NCBI RefSeq assembly: GCF_902859895.1
Contig: NZ_CADIKM010000016.1
Span: 1-64,000 of the forward strand
Length of the DNA: 64,000 nt
Direction of reading: 5' to 3'
DNA from: Pararobbsia alpina
GTDB lineage: Bacteria; Pseudomonadota; Gammaproteobacteria; Burkholderiales; Burkholderiaceae
The notes under the pieces are model-generated. The model was not told the origin of the DNA. It was given only the letters and a program-made list of their open reading frames with translations, and did no database searches. How positions within the stretch are numbered: the stretch's first letter is position 1; each line of letters begins with the position of its first letter. Positions 1 to 9,510 of this stretch are shown piece by piece. Both the position numbers and the translations under genes were made by a program.

Positions 1-622
1 AAATACTGTCAGAAGGTGCTAATTCGCGGCGCTTAACACAAACTCAAAATTGTTCGGAATCGTCTGATTGCGCAGGCATGAGGACGATGGGTGCGGCATA
101 TCAGCGCACACCATCGATGCGTGGTGAGTGCCTTCGAGAATTGTTCGGAATCGTCTCATTGCGTAGGCGTGAAGACGATGGGTGCGACATATCAGCGGAC
201 TCCATCGATTCGCAAGGAGCACCCTCGGGCTGCAATGGACGGTTTGGTTCGATGGTTCAGATAGATGTTCGACCAGGTTGACGAAGGGATGCCCGCCTCG
301 GGGCCACCCGCTGCACGCTCGCCAACTGGAGCCAGTGTCCGAGACTCAAGCGCTAAGCGAAGGGCCGATCCGTCGAAGCCTTGTTGGCATGCGCGCGCGC
401 CTCGCGATCTGCCATGAGGTGGTCAAACCGAGGCAGCGCTCGACATAGAGCCACGTTGACCCTGCGCTGCTCCGCCTTGATGGGCGGGTCATGCCTGGTG
501 CTCCCCTGGTCGCCGTAGGGGGCCATATCTCCTGCTGCTGGGAAAGCATCAGACTTGTTGTCGTCGCCACCATGACCGCATGGACCACCATCACACCCGC
601 ACGGGCCGCCAACCACCCTCGT
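1..622. other. Gene-free stretch with a direct repeat
   Basis: I see no convincing gene before the stop codon of livF. The left part carries a 74-bp imperfect direct repeat (listed separately). The rest, about 213-622, gives only short, compositionally odd open frames on both strands and no recognisable domain. Confidence 0.5.
48..212. repeat. Imperfect direct repeat, two 74-bp copies
   Basis: Copy 1 spans 48-121 and copy 2 spans 139-212, an offset of 91 bp. Both begin aattgttcggaatcgtct and both end in a segment containing ccatcgat. They differ at only a few positions, so they are recent or constrained duplicates. No gene covers them. Function unknown; they could be an intergenic repeat family or binding sites. 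Confidence 0.8.
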
Positions 623-1387
623 TCAGGGCATTTCGCGTTTGGCCAAACCCAGATAGGTTTCAATCACGCGCGGATTACTCTCAAGTGCATCGGCCACGCC
701 TTCAAGCACGATGTCCCCCGTCTCGAGCACATACCCAAAGTCTGCAATCTGAAGTGCGGCACGCGCGTTCTGTTCGATCAGCAAGGTCGCGACCCCGGTC
801 TTACGCAGCTCGCTCACGATGCGAAGAATCTCGCGCGTGATCAACGGCGCAAGCCCCAAGCTAGGCTCATCGAGCATCAGCAAGTCGGGCTTGCCCATCA
901 ACGCCCGGCCAATCGCAAGCATTTGGCGCTCCCCACCCGAAAGCGTGCCCGCAAGCTGTCGCCGTCTCTCCTTGAGTCTCGGAAACAGCGAAAACACGGT
1001 CTCGAGTTGATCGAGATAGTCCCGCGTGCCCGCTTTCCTGCGGCGCCACGCGCCAAGCTGCAGATTGTCCTCGATGGTCATCGACGCAAACAGCGCACGC
1101 GTCTCCGGCACAAGACACATGCCACGCGCGACCCGGTCCTCGATCTCGACCCCGTTCAAGTCCTCATCGAGATAGCTGACCCGCCCGCTCGCATGACCCT
1201 GGACCGGCAACGCTCCCATCAACGCATTGAGCAAGGTCGACTTGCCCGCGCCGTTCGGACCGATCACGGTCACGATCTGCCCTGCACGCACGCTCAGGTG
1301 AACATCACGCAAGGCATCGACCTTGCCATACCGGACCGAAAGTCCGGCGACCTCGAGCACGATACGCGGTGTGTCGCTCGTCATCAT
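623..1387 (-). CDS. livF: Branched-chain amino-acid-type ABC transporter ATPase LivF
   Basis: ATP-binding subunit of a hydrophobic amino-acid (HAAT) ABC importer, acting on the cytoplasmic face of the inner membrane. The 254-residue protein has the Walker [10 protein letters not shown] near residue 43, the signature LSGGERQ, Walker B LLMLDEPS and the switch histidine region near LLIEQN. Length matches LivF (about 235-255). The start is one of two adjacent ATG codons at 1387/1384 that overlap the TGA of the upstream fused permease/ATPase gene, indicating translational coupling. It is the last gene of livH-livMG-livF. No periplasmic binding-protein gene lies beside it, so the substrate cannot be fixed. 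Confidence 0.93.
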   Translation of the reverse strand: MMTSDTPRIVLEVAGLSVRYGKVDALRDVHLSVRAGQIVTVIGPNGAGKSTLLNALMGALPVQGHASGRVSYLDEDLNGVEIEDRVARGMCLVPETRALFASMTIEDNLQLGAWRRRKAGTRDYLDQLETVFSLFPRLKERRRQLAGTLSGGERQMLAIGRALMGKPDLLMLDEPSLGLAPLITREILRIVSELRKTGVATLLIEQNARAALQIADFGYVLETGDIVLEGVADALESNPRVIETYLGLAKREMP

Positions 1388-3174
1388 TCAACTCCGCCGA
1401 GATAGGCGTCGAGCACGGCCGGGTTGGCCTGGATCTCCGCGGGCTTGCCTTCGGCGATCTTGGTCCCGAACTCCATCACGACCAGGTGATCGGTCAAATT
1501 CATCACAAAATCCATATCGTGCTCGACAAGCAGAATGCTCGTGCCTTCGCTCCTGAGTTTCCTGAGCAAGACGGCAAGCGCCTGTTTCTCCTGGTAGCGC
1601 AGGCCCGCGGCAGGCTCGTCGAGCAGCAGCAAGGTCGGGTCGACACAGAGCGCCCGCGCGATTTCAAGGATTCGCTGCTGACCCAGTGCGAGGCTGCCTG
1701 CTTCGTCATGCAGATGCTTTTCCAATCCCACGCGCTCGATCTGCCGCGCCGCCTCGGCCAGCAGGCGGGTCTCGTCGGCACCATTGAGCCGCACGATGCT
1801 GCGCCATACGCCACTATGCCCGCGCAAATGCGTACCAATCGCGACGTTCTCGAGCACGCTCATGCCCGGCAGCAGCTTCACATGCTGGAAGGTGCGGCCG
1901 ATTCCGCGCCGGACGATCGCGCGCGCGGGGCGCCCGTCGATACGCTCCCCATGAAACATGACCGTGCCACTGCTCGGTTGAAGAACCCCCGAGACAAGAT
2001 TGAACGTAGTCGACTTGCCTGCCCCGTTCGGTCCGATCAACCCGACGATCTCGCCGGCCTTGACCGTGAAGCTGACTTCATTGACAGCGACGAGGCCGCC
2101 AAAGGTCTTGCTGATCCTGTCGACCACCAGCAGCGGCTCAGCCGCCGTCGGCCTGCTTCGTTGCGGCAAGGCCGGTACATCACGTACAGGATCGGCGCGC
2201 CGGCGTTCGGGAAACCATCGCGCAAGAAACGGCCACACACCGTCGCGTGCGAACTGGAGCAGCACGATCATCAGCACGCCGAATACGATCACCTCGAAAT
2301 CGCCGCTACTGCCGAGCAGTTTCGGCAGGAATGATTGCAGCCAGTCCTGAAGCACCGTAAGGATCGCGGCACCGAGCACCGCGCCCCAGACATGCGCGAC
2401 GCCCCCGACGACGGCCATGAACAGGAATTCGATCCCGTAGTTGAGGCCGAACGGCGTGGGATTCACCGCACGCTGCAAATGCGCGTACAGAAAGCCCGAA
2501 ATCGACGCGAGTATCGCCGCGTAGGTGAAGATCACGACCTTCATCCAGGCGGTGTTGATCCCCATCGCCTCGGCCATCGTCCCGCCCCCGCGCAAGGCGC
2601 GAATCGCGCGGCCGGGCCGGCTGTCGAGCAGGTTCTGCACGGAGATCACCGCGCCGACCACCACGACCCCTATCAGGTAGTAGATGCGCCGGCCGCTGTC
2701 GAGCTGCCAGCCGAACAGGTCGAGCGCGGGAATGCCATTGATGCCGTCGTACTTGCCGAGCACATCGAGATTGCCGAACAGGAAGAACAGCGAAAGACCC
2801 CATGCAATCGTGCCGAGCGGCAGGAAATGGCCCGACAGCCGCATCGTGATCGCGCCGATCAGCATCGCCGCGACGGTCGTCACGAGCAGACCCGCGAGCA
2901 ACCCGAGCCAAGGAGACAGACCATAGCCGGTGCTCAGCAAGGCGGTCGCATAGGCACCCAGTCCCACAAAGGCCGCCTGCCCGAAGCTCGTCATGCCGCC
3001 GATGCCGGTCAGCAATACGAGGCCGATGGCGACGATCGAATACAGGCCGATGTAATTGAGCAGGGTCACCCAGTATTCCGGCGTACGCACGGGCGCCGGC
3101 AAGACCGGCAATGCGAACACGACAAGGATGAACACCCAGAACAGCTTGTTGCGCAGCATCGTGGCCATGCTCAT
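1384..3174 (-). CDS. livMG: Fused LivM permease - LivG ATPase
   Basis: A single 596-residue polypeptide joins the LivM-type membrane permease (about residues 1-325, several hydrophobic helices) to a LivG-type ATPase (about 345-596). The ATPase half shows Walker [10 protein letters not shown] near residue 380, the LivG-style signature LALGQQR and Walker B LLLLDEP. In E. coli these are separate livM and livG genes; the fusion occurs repeatedly in proteobacterial HAAT systems. It overlaps the ends of both neighbours by 4 bp (3171-3174 with livH, 1384-1387 with livF), so the three genes form one tightly coupled operon. The start ATG at 3174 lies inside the end of livH. Confidence 0.93.
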   Translation of the reverse strand: MSMATMLRNKLFWVFILVVFALPVLPAPVRTPEYWVTLLNYIGLYSIVAIGLVLLTGIGGMTSFGQAAFVGLGAYATALLSTGYGLSPWLGLLAGLLVTTVAAMLIGAITMRLSGHFLPLGTIAWGLSLFFLFGNLDVLGKYDGINGIPALDLFGWQLDSGRRIYYLIGVVVVGAVISVQNLLDSRPGRAIRALRGGGTMAEAMGINTAWMKVVIFTYAAILASISGFLYAHLQRAVNPTPFGLNYGIEFLFMAVVGGVAHVWGAVLGAAILTVLQDWLQSFLPKLLGSSGDFEVIVFGVLMIVLLQFARDGVWPFLARWFPERRRADPVRDVPALPQRSRPTAAEPLLVVDRISKTFGGLVAVNEVSFTVKAGEIVGLIGPNGAGKSTTFNLVSGVLQPSSGTVMFHGERIDGRPARAIVRRGIGRTFQHVKLLPGMSVLENVAIGTHLRGHSGVWRSIVRLNGADETRLLAEAARQIERVGLEKHLHDEAGSLALGQQRILEIARALCVDPTLLLLDEPAAGLRYQEKQALAVLLRKLRSEGTSILLVEHDMDFVMNLTDHLVVMEFGTKIAEGKPAEIQANPAVLDAYLGGVE

Positions 3175-4229
3175 TCCTCGCCTTCGTCGCTATGCGGCGT
3201 GGTCAGGCTGCGCCAGAGCAACACGGGGATGATCAGGGCGAACACGATGACTTCCTTGTACGCACTCGCCCAGAACGACGAATACGATTCGAGCAGTCCG
3301 ACGAGCAGCGCGCCCGCCGCCGCTGCCGGGTAACTGACGAGGCCACCGATGATGGCGCCGACAAAGCCCTTGAGCCCGATCAGGAAACCCGCATCGTAGT
3401 AGATCGTCGTCAGCGGCGCGACGAGAATGCCGCTCAGCGCACCGAGCGCGGCCGCCAGCGTAAATGCGAGGCTGCCCGCGCGTGTCGTGCCGATCCCGAC
3501 CAGGCGCGCACCGAGCCGGTTGATCGACGTCGCACGCAGGGCCTTGCCCATCAAGGTCCGGCCGAAGAACAGATACAGCGCGACGATCAGGATCGCAGCC
3601 GTGCCGATCACCGCAAGGCTTTGCCCGGAGACCGACAGGCTGCCGAGCGAAAATGTCGCGTCGGAAAAACTGTCGGTCCGCGACCCCTCGGCGCCGAACA
3701 TCAGCAGGCCGAGTCCGACGAGTGCGAAGTGCACCGCGACCGATACGATCAGCAGCAACAGGGTGCTCGCTTCCGCGACCTTCTGGAACGCGAGCCGATA
3801 GATGAAGGGGCCAAGTGGCACGACGACCAGCAGCGTCAGCGCGACCTGCACGGCCATCGGCAAGGCCGCGCGCGCGCTCAGCGCATGCGTGATCGCAAAC
3901 ACGGCGAGCGGAAACAACAGGTAGCGGCCGGCGGCCATGGGTAACAGCCGCACGGCCAGGCGGCGTCGCCCGGCATGCCGCAATACGTCGACGGTCTCGA
4001 GCACGAAACACGCGGCGCCGAGCACGAGCAGCAAGGTACAGGTCAGCGGAAATTTGTGGGTCTGGATGCTCGCGAGCGTCAGCGCCCCATAGGACACGAA
4101 CTCACCCTGCGGAATCAGGATCACGCGCGTGACCGAAAAAACCAGCACGAGCGCCAGTGCGAGCAGCGCATAGATGGCGCCGCTCGTGATGCCATCCTGC
4201 GCAAGAATCGCGGCAATCGATAAGTCCAT
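3171..4229 (-). CDS. livH: Branched-chain amino-acid-type ABC transporter permease LivH
   Basis: Inner-membrane permease of the HAAT family, partner of LivM. The 352-residue protein starts with hydrophobic helices typical of LivH (AILAQDGITSGAIYALLALA) and ends with the family's conserved C-terminal region (GLKGFVGAIIGGL). It is longer than the usual 290-310 residues because of an extra segment at about 60-110 that contains a basic loop and further hydrophobic stretches. It is the first gene of the three-gene operon; the 613 bp upstream are gene-free and presumably hold the promoter. The usual LivK/LivJ binding protein is absent here, so it must be encoded elsewhere. Confidence 0.9.
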   Translation of the reverse strand: MDLSIAAILAQDGITSGAIYALLALALVLVFSVTRVILIPQGEFVSYGALTLASIQTHKFPLTCTLLLVLGAACFVLETVDVLRHAGRRRLAVRLLPMAAGRYLLFPLAVFAITHALSARAALPMAVQVALTLLVVVPLGPFIYRLAFQKVAEASTLLLLIVSVAVHFALVGLGLLMFGAEGSRTDSFSDATFSLGSLSVSGQSLAVIGTAAILIVALYLFFGRTLMGKALRATSINRLGARLVGIGTTRAGSLAFTLAAALGALSGILVAPLTTIYYDAGFLIGLKGFVGAIIGGLVSYPAAAAGALLVGLLESYSSFWASAYKEVIVFALIIPVLLWRSLTTPHSDEGEE

Positions 4230-4842
4230 AGGTCCTCGAAAATGATGGCCGACGAAGGTGCCGCTCCTTCGTCAGCAACGTCGACTGAAGTGCCTCGACG
4301 ATATGCCAGTTATCGTCGTGCCATGTCAATATCATTCTCGAATCCGGTCCGTCAACCCGGATCCCCGGGAGCACGAACGCGACGCGCTCCGCCGCGTGTT
4401 GGTCCGGGCCGACGGAAACCCGCGAGTGAGACGATCGTGACGTTTGTGTCAGATTCCCACCGGGGGCATTACGAGGTTCCAATCCACTATGTGAACATTC
4501 GAGCCTTGCCGCCAAGCCCCGTGTCATGGCCCTCCGCACATACGCGCAACGATCCATATAAGGAACAACCCTGTATCGGGAGCAGCTGACTTATCCACAA
4601 ATTCTGTTGGTAAGTCTGTGGATATCTTGTGGTGATGCCTTCGCAGACGGCATGGATGCAAGCAGAATGTTGGGATGCCTCTAGAGAGAGCGAGACCCGC
4701 TTAAGAGCGTCGGTTCGCGCATCGAGGAGAGCCGGAGCCATCCCGGTCTCAATATGACTCGGAGCGCCAGGCACACGAAATGCCCCTCCCTTGTCGAGCC
4801 CGCATTGACATCCTTCCTGCCCTAAACGAGACGGGGTCGGGT
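4230..4842. other. Gene-free stretch upstream of livH
   Basis: About 610 bp with no convincing coding sequence. It contains the inverted pair TATCCACA (4592-4599) and TGTGGATA (4617-4624); the left arm extended to 4591 is a perfect DnaA-box consensus. It presumably also holds the livH promoter, but I could not assign -35/-10 boxes with confidence. Confidence 0.5.
4591..4625. promoter_or_regulatory. Inverted DnaA-box-like pair / potential hairpin
   Basis: The left arm 4591-4599 reads ttatccaca, the DnaA 9-mer consensus. The right arm 4617-4625 is its inverse with one mismatch. The inner 8 bp are a perfect inverted repeat with a 17-nt spacer. There are only two boxes and no AT-rich or iteron region around them, so this is not evidence of an origin. 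It could be a DnaA titration/regulatory site or chance. Confidence 0.35.
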
Positions 4843-5136
4843 TCAGGCCGGTGGGTTCCGGGCATCGAACACTCTGATCAGTCCGCTGCGCAGGACCACC
4901 GGCTCGCCTCCACTGCCTTCGAGCGTGCGCCGGCAGATCAAGTGGATCCGCCGGACATGACCGTCGAACGCGCTCAGCATGTCGGCTTCCAACGGCGATG
5001 GCGCGCCGAAGTGATCTTCGAGCGCCTCTGCCGAAATCGAGCAAAGTACCGTGGCACCGTCGACCGTCGCGACGAAATCGACCATCAACTCCGCGCCGTT
5101 CCATTCGCGCTTGCCTGCCGGGAATTCGATACGCAT
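4843..5136 (-). CDS. DUF1488 family protein
   Basis: Small 97-residue protein that I recognise as the DUF1488 family: it begins MRIEFPAGKREWNG and has the conserved central stretch VLCSISAEALEDHF. Members are short soluble proteins of unknown function common in proteobacteria. No signal peptide or membrane segment is visible. It lies 18 bp downstream of the PfpI/DJ-1 gene on the same strand, so the two are probably co-transcribed. No biochemical role can be assigned. Confidence 0.8.
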   Translation of the reverse strand: MRIEFPAGKREWNGAELMVDFVATVDGATVLCSISAEALEDHFGAPSPLEADMLSAFDGHVRRIHLICRRTLEGSGGEPVVLRSGLIRVFDARNPPA

Positions 5137-5154
5137 GGCTTTGCTCTCGTTTCG

Positions 5155-5709
5155 TCAGTGATGCGCGTGCACGTTGACCAAGGCTTCGAGCAAGGTCCGA
5201 TTGAATGCCGGCAGATCGTCGGGCTTGCGGCTCGAGATCAGGTTGCCGTCATGCACCACTTCCTTGTCGACCCACTTGCCGCCCGCGTTGCGAATGTCGT
5301 CCTGCAGCGACGGCCAGCTCGTCACGGTGCGACCCTTCACGATGCCTGTCGACACGAGCAGCCAGGCGCCGTGGCAAATGACGGCGATGGGTCGATGCTT
5401 GTCGTTGACCGTCCTCACAAACGCGCGGGCCTTCTCGACCATGCGCAGCGCATCGCCGTTCGCGACGCCGCCCGGCAGCACCACACCGTCGTAGTCTTCC
5501 GCGCGGGCTTCGTCGAAGCTCTTGTCGGCCTTGACCGTATCGCCCTTCTCGAAGTGCTTGAACCCCTGCACGGTGCCTGCCTTCGGCGCGATCACGTGCA
5601 CCGTCGCGCCCGCTTTCTCGAGCGCTTTTTTCGGCTCGAACAACTCGGCCTGCTCAAAGCCATCGGTCGTAAGGATTGCCACTTTGATTCCGCTTAGATT
5701 TCCACTCAT
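5155..5709 (-). CDS. PfpI/DJ-1 family cysteine protein (type 1 glutamine amidotransferase-like)
   Basis: A 184-residue protein of the DJ-1/PfpI superfamily (peptidase C56), a class including intracellular proteases, chaperones and glyoxalase III/deglycase-like enzymes. The nucleophile elbow is AVICHGAW, with the catalytic Cys followed by His, and the conserved acidic residue lies in DGFEQAEL near the N terminus. I chose the ATG at 5709 because a GGAGGA Shine-Dalgarno sits about 8 nt upstream; the open frame extends to 5838, but that extension looks non-coding. It ends in a His-rich VHAHH tail. It precedes the DUF1488 gene. Whether it acts as protease, deglycase or stress protein cannot be told from sequence. 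Confidence 0.9.
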   Translation of the reverse strand: MSGNLSGIKVAILTTDGFEQAELFEPKKALEKAGATVHVIAPKAGTVQGFKHFEKGDTVKADKSFDEARAEDYDGVVLPGGVANGDALRMVEKARAFVRTVNDKHRPIAVICHGAWLLVSTGIVKGRTVTSWPSLQDDIRNAGGKWVDKEVVHDGNLISSRKPDDLPAFNRTLLEALVNVHAHH

Positions 5710-6035
5710 CAGACTGTCCTCCATGACGAATTGTCGCGGTTGTCGCGGCGCCGGTCGTTGCGGATCAGCGAACGATCGTCGACCCGGCGAACGGATGCCG
5801 CATAGGAAAACATGCAAGGTATGTGCCCGAGAGATCAAAACGGGGAAGTGGGCGAGCAGGATTCCTCAGCGGAGAGGGGACGTCTGCTCACCTTTTTACG
5901 CAAACGATTGAAAACAGGTGTTTCTCACAATTTATGTCATTTCGACATACTGGCAGCCGTGGATCCTGAGTGAGGATGCCAGGGCGCAAAACGCGTCCGG
6001 ATATAATTGAACGCTTCACGCTGAGCGAGCCACCC

Positions 6036-7001
6036 ATGCTGACACTCCCCACTTTTGACGACGTCGCGGCCGCCGCGCAACGACTCGAGGGCCATGCCCA
6101 TCGCACGCCGGTCATGCGTTCACGCACGGTCGACGCGGAAATCGGCGCGGAGGTTTTCTTCAAATGCGAAAACTTCCAGCGCATGGGTGCATTCAAGTTT
6201 CGCGGCGCGTTCAATGCCTTGTCGAAGTTCGATGAATCGCAGCGGCGCGCCGGCGTGGTCGCCTTCTCATCGGGCAACCATGCACAGGCGATTGCGTTGT
6301 CGGCCTCGCTGCTCGGCATGCCCGCAACCATCGTCATGCCGCACGATGCGCCGGCCTCGAAGGTTGCGGCAACGCGAGGCTACGGCGGCAAGATCGTGAT
6401 GTACGACCGCTACACCGAAGACCGCGAGCAGATCGGCCGCAAGCTTGCCGAAGACGAAGGCCTGACCTTGATCCCGCCGTACGACCATCCGGACGTGATC
6501 GCCGGCCAGGGGACGGCGGCCAAGGAGCTATTCGAGGAAACGGGGCCGCTCGACGCCCTGTTCGTCTGCCTCGGTGGCGGTGGCTTGCTTTCGGGGTCGG
6601 CCCTGTCGACGCGAGCGCTTGCGCCTGCCTGCAAACTCTATGGCGTCGAGCCCGAAGCCGGCAATGACGGCCAACAGTCGTTCCGCACGGGCGCGATCGT
6701 GCATATCGACACGCCCAAGACCATCGCCGACGGCGCACAGACGCAGCACCTCGGCGCCTATACCTTCGAGATCATCCGGCGCGACGTCGACGATGTGCTC
6801 ACGGCAAGCGATGCGCAACTCGTCGATGCCATGCGCTTCTTCGCTTCCCGGATGAAGCTGATGGTCGAACCGACGGGCTGCCTGAGTTTCGCTGCGGCAC
6901 GCGAGATGAAGGCGTCGCTGCTCGGCAAGCGCGTTGGAATCATCGTCAGCGGCGGGAACATCGATCTGGACCGGTTCTGCGCGCTGACGACTAGCCTCTA
7001 G
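6036..7001 (+). CDS. PLP-dependent threonine/serine dehydratase family enzyme
   Basis: A 321-residue fold-type II PLP enzyme of the serine/threonine dehydratase family, including threo-3-hydroxyaspartate ammonia-lyases and serine racemases. The PLP Schiff-base lysine is in the motif GAFKFRGA, the Asn ring-contact motif is SSGNHAQ, and the phosphate-binding glycine loop is CLGGGGLLSG. There is no C-terminal ACT regulatory domain, so it is the short catabolic or racemase-like form, not biosynthetic IlvA. The start at 6036 (MLTLPTFDDV) begins the conserved domain; the open frame extends back to 5970 without family similarity. Likely reaction: deamination of a hydroxy-amino acid to a keto acid. 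Exact substrate unknown. Confidence 0.85.
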   Translation: MLTLPTFDDVAAAAQRLEGHAHRTPVMRSRTVDAEIGAEVFFKCENFQRMGAFKFRGAFNALSKFDESQRRAGVVAFSSGNHAQAIALSASLLGMPATIVMPHDAPASKVAATRGYGGKIVMYDRYTEDREQIGRKLAEDEGLTLIPPYDHPDVIAGQGTAAKELFEETGPLDALFVCLGGGGLLSGSALSTRALAPACKLYGVEPEAGNDGQQSFRTGAIVHIDTPKTIADGAQTQHLGAYTFEIIRRDVDDVLTASDAQLVDAMRFFASRMKLMVEPTGCLSFAAAREMKASLLGKRVGIIVSGGNIDLDRFCALTTSL

Positions 7002-7094
7002 ATCGTGATCGAGTTCGCGGCCTGCTCGATATTAGGAAATTTGCAAGGACAAGCATGCGACGGGCGCCGTCCCCCTGGCGCGCAGGCCGTCGCC

Positions 7095-7643
7095 TCAGTG
7101 CGCGACGTAGACGAGATCGACTCGCCGGTTTTTCGACCAGGCCGCCTCGTCGTGTCCGTCGACGAGCGGTTTTTCCTTGCCGAAGCTCACGGCCTCGAGT
7201 TGGCTATCGGGCACGCCGAGCGTTTCGAGCGTGCGCATCACAGCTTCTGACCGCTTCTGGCCGAGCGCCAGATTGTATTCGGTGGTGCCGCGTTCATCCG
7301 TGTTGCCCTGGATCAGCAAATGTCGCTTCGGGTCACTGAGCAGGTATTTTGCGTGAGCCGTCAGCGTGGAGCGGTCGTCCGTGTTCACGGCATAGCTGTC
7401 GAGATCGAAATAGAAGCTGCGCCTGGACAAGGGGCTCGCCGGATCGTGGAGCGCATCCGTCTGAACGCCTGGCGCGCTGACCGCCACGCCCGGTGCCGCG
7501 GCGCCAGGTAGCGATGCATCCTGGCTCGCGCTTGCCGAACTCGCGGGAGCCGTCTTCTCGTCGAGTGAGACTTTCGAATGGCAAGCCGTGAGTGCGAGCG
7601 TGCAGACCGCGATAGCCAGCACGGAGAATCGCGACTTCTTCAT
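7095..7643 (-). CDS. OmpA/Pal-like peptidoglycan-binding lipoprotein
   Basis: 182-residue lipoprotein. The N terminus is a lipoprotein signal ending in the lipobox LTAC, followed by an Ala/Ser/Pro-rich linker and a C-terminal OmpA domain (about residues 75-182). The peptidoglycan-binding signature GNTDERGTTEYN is present. It resembles Pal but is not next to tolB/tolA or ybgF, so it is more likely a Pal paralogue that tethers the outer membrane to the wall. It lies about 70 bp downstream of another lipoprotein gene on the same strand. Confidence 0.88.
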   Translation of the reverse strand: MKKSRFSVLAIAVCTLALTACHSKVSLDEKTAPASSASASQDASLPGAAAPGVAVSAPGVQTDALHDPASPLSRRSFYFDLDSYAVNTDDRSTLTAHAKYLLSDPKRHLLIQGNTDERGTTEYNLALGQKRSEAVMRTLETLGVPDSQLEAVSFGKEKPLVDGHDEAAWSKNRRVDLVYVAH

Positions 7644-7714
7644 GTATCAAACTCCTGTCCATCAGCAAGATCGTGGCGGCAACGATACCCGGGGCATGCC
7701 CTGGCCGCAGCCCA

Positions 7715-8071
7715 TCAGGTCGTACACCGCGCGATGTCGAACCGCAGTTCCGGTTCGGGAATGTCGTCAGACGCATTCGCCGACTTCTGAACCTTGACGA
7801 TCGAACCATTGCCTGAGGGCGTCAGGGTAATCAGCCAGTCGACGGCGTTCGAGCGCGGCCCGATCGCGATCTCCGTCGCGCTGCCCACGCTCGTCTCATG
7901 CACCGAGAAGACCCGCTCGTGCAGGCAGGCCGTGATGTCGTCCGGCTGGCGCGCCGATTGGACGTAGATCAACGGCGCGGACGCCCGGACCTCGGGACCG
8001 CTCATACCGGGGCCATTCGCGCTCGAGCAGGCGGCCAGCGCCACGACGGCGGGCAGTAACACATTCTTCAT
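7715..8071 (-). CDS. Small putative lipoprotein
   Basis: A 118-residue protein starting MKNVLLPAVVALAACSS: a short lipoprotein signal with the lipobox LAAC. The mature part has two further cysteines (TACLH and ARCTT), possibly a disulfide. I recognise no named domain. The start at 8071 gives the compact signal peptide; the longer frame to 8380 looks non-coding. It is upstream of the Pal-like lipoprotein gene, suggesting a shared envelope role. Function unknown. Confidence 0.7.
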   Translation of the reverse strand: MKNVLLPAVVALAACSSANGPGMSGPEVRASAPLIYVQSARQPDDITACLHERVFSVHETSVGSATEIAIGPRSNAVDWLITLTPSGNGSIVKVQKSANASDDIPEPELRFDIARCTT

Positions 8072-8254
8072 GGGTAGACCACATGGTCGGGCGCGGCCGT
8101 TGCCCGCGCGGAACGGGGATTTTCCTATGAGGCGCCGCGTAATGCTAGCCCATTGACAAAACGACGCATTACGCGACGGCCTGTGGCCGTCCGAATGCTC
8201 GCCAAACCTCGCCTGGCCCTCTAAGATGTATCGAACGACGCGGAGACCCGATCG

Positions 8255-8638
8255 ATGAATACATCTGCCGGTGAAGAACAGCAGGTAAGAATCGAAGCGC
8301 TGAGCGCCATTACCCTCGCGGTCCGCGACATGCGCACGTCGGTGCGCTTCTATGAAGCATTGGGCTTCGAGGTCAGGCACGGCGGGGCCAGCGAGGACTT
8401 CACGAGCCTCGAATGCGGCCCATCATTCCTGAACCTGATCGCGCAAACCCACGAGCGCATCGAGGGATGGGGCCGCTTCATCGTGCATGTATCGGACGTC
8501 GATCAGATCTACAAAAAGGCCCTGGACGCGGGCCTGACGCCCAGCCATGCGCCAAGCGACGCGCCGTGGGGCGAGCGCTATTTCCATATTAGCGATCCGG
8601 ACGGCCACGAATTGAGCGTTGCCAGGCCGCTCGGATAG
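8255..8638 (+). CDS. VOC (glyoxalase/bleomycin-resistance/dioxygenase) family protein
   Basis: 127-residue single-module vicinal-oxygen-chelate protein. It shows the family's paired beta-alpha-beta-beta-beta units: an opening ITLAVRDMRTSVRFYEALGF and a C-terminal FHISDPDGHELSVARP with the metal-ligand-type glutamate. The length is that of a single-domain glyoxalase-like protein that dimerises to form the active site. It may carry out metal-dependent isomerisation, ring cleavage or resistance; the substrate is not predictable. It begins 183 bp after the divergent small lipoprotein gene and is followed by a methyltransferase. Confidence 0.85.
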   Translation: MNTSAGEEQQVRIEALSAITLAVRDMRTSVRFYEALGFEVRHGGASEDFTSLECGPSFLNLIAQTHERIEGWGRFIVHVSDVDQIYKKALDAGLTPSHAPSDAPWGERYFHISDPDGHELSVARPLG

Positions 8639-8754
8639 GTTTCCGGACGACACGGGACGGGGAGGCGGGCTTCGAGCCGTGCCTTGCACTCCACCCTGGC
8701 TCAATCATTGCGACCGACGTAGTCGACGTAAGCGACGCAACCGCCGAGCGACCG

Positions 8755-9510
8755 ATGCTGCCCACTCAACGAACCGATTCTCAACTCATCGAGGCCAACC
8801 GCGCGTTCTACGACGCGCTATGGCTGGGCGCAAGTCTTGTGGAGGCCCAGCATTTCAATACCTGGCCGCTCGTGCGCCCGCTGGCCGAGCGTTTCGCAAC
8901 GCGGCTCGAGGTCGCGCCGGGCTTGCGGCCGCGGCTGCCGATCGAGCATACGCAGTTCGTCGATCTCAGCGCGCCGGCCGTCAGGAACCTGTGCGAGCAC
9001 GGCGCGAACGCAAGGGTCGGCCAGATCAGCGCGCTACCGTTTGCCGATGGGTCGTTTGAACTCGTATGTGCGCTCGATATCGTCGAGCACGTCGATGACG
9101 ACGAACGCGCACTAGCCGAGCTGGTGCGTGTCACGCATGAAGGCGGAACGCTCCTCCTATCGGTTCCGCTGCACCCTTCGAAATGGACGTCGTTCGACGA
9201 TCTGGTCGGCCATCGACGCCGCTACGAACCCGAGCATCTGCGCGATACGCTCACACAGCACGGACTGATGATCGAGCGCAGCGCCGCATACGGCATGCAG
9301 CCGGAATCGTCGCGCCTGCTGGATTTTGGCGTCTGGGGGCTGACCCACCATCCCCGCTTCGCCGCCTGGCTGTACAACCGGGTGCTGATGCCGATCGGCA
9401 TGCGTTTCCAGAAGCCGCTGGTGTTCTCCGAAGGGCTGCCCGATATGGCCGGGATCGATGAGATTCTGCTTGTCTGCGTGAAGAACGTCCGGCTGGCCGG
9501 GACTGCGTAG
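8755..9510 (+). CDS. Class I SAM-dependent methyltransferase
   Basis: 251-residue protein of the Methyltransf_11 type. SAM-binding motif I is LEVAPGLRPRLP (usually written VGPG; here the first Gly is Ala), a motif-II-like acidic region is in CEHGANARVGQISALPFADGSFELV, and motif III is CALDIVEHVDDD. A C-terminal half rich in aromatic and basic residues probably forms the substrate pocket. No membrane segment with clear signal is visible. Substrate unknown. Confidence 0.82.
   Translation: MLPTQRTDSQLIEANRAFYDALWLGASLVEAQHFNTWPLVRPLAERFATRLEVAPGLRPRLPIEHTQFVDLSAPAVRNLCEHGANARVGQISALPFADGSFELVCALDIVEHVDDDERALAELVRVTHEGGTLLLSVPLHPSKWTSFDDLVGHRRRYEPEHLRDTLTQHGLMIERSAAYGMQPESSRLLDFGVWGLTHHPRFAAWLYNRVLMPIGMRFQKPLVFSEGLPDMAGIDEILLVCVKNVRLAGTA

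Noticed and set aside
491-3333. Long plus-strand open frames opposite livF and livMG (491-1405, 1369-2334, 2335-3333)
   Set aside because: They are antisense shadows of well-supported transporter genes; their translations are Arg/His/Pro-rich with no domain.
4591-4625. A replication origin near 4.6 kb
   Set aside because: Only two DnaA-like boxes, no AT-rich unwinding region and no dnaA, parA or rep gene nearby.
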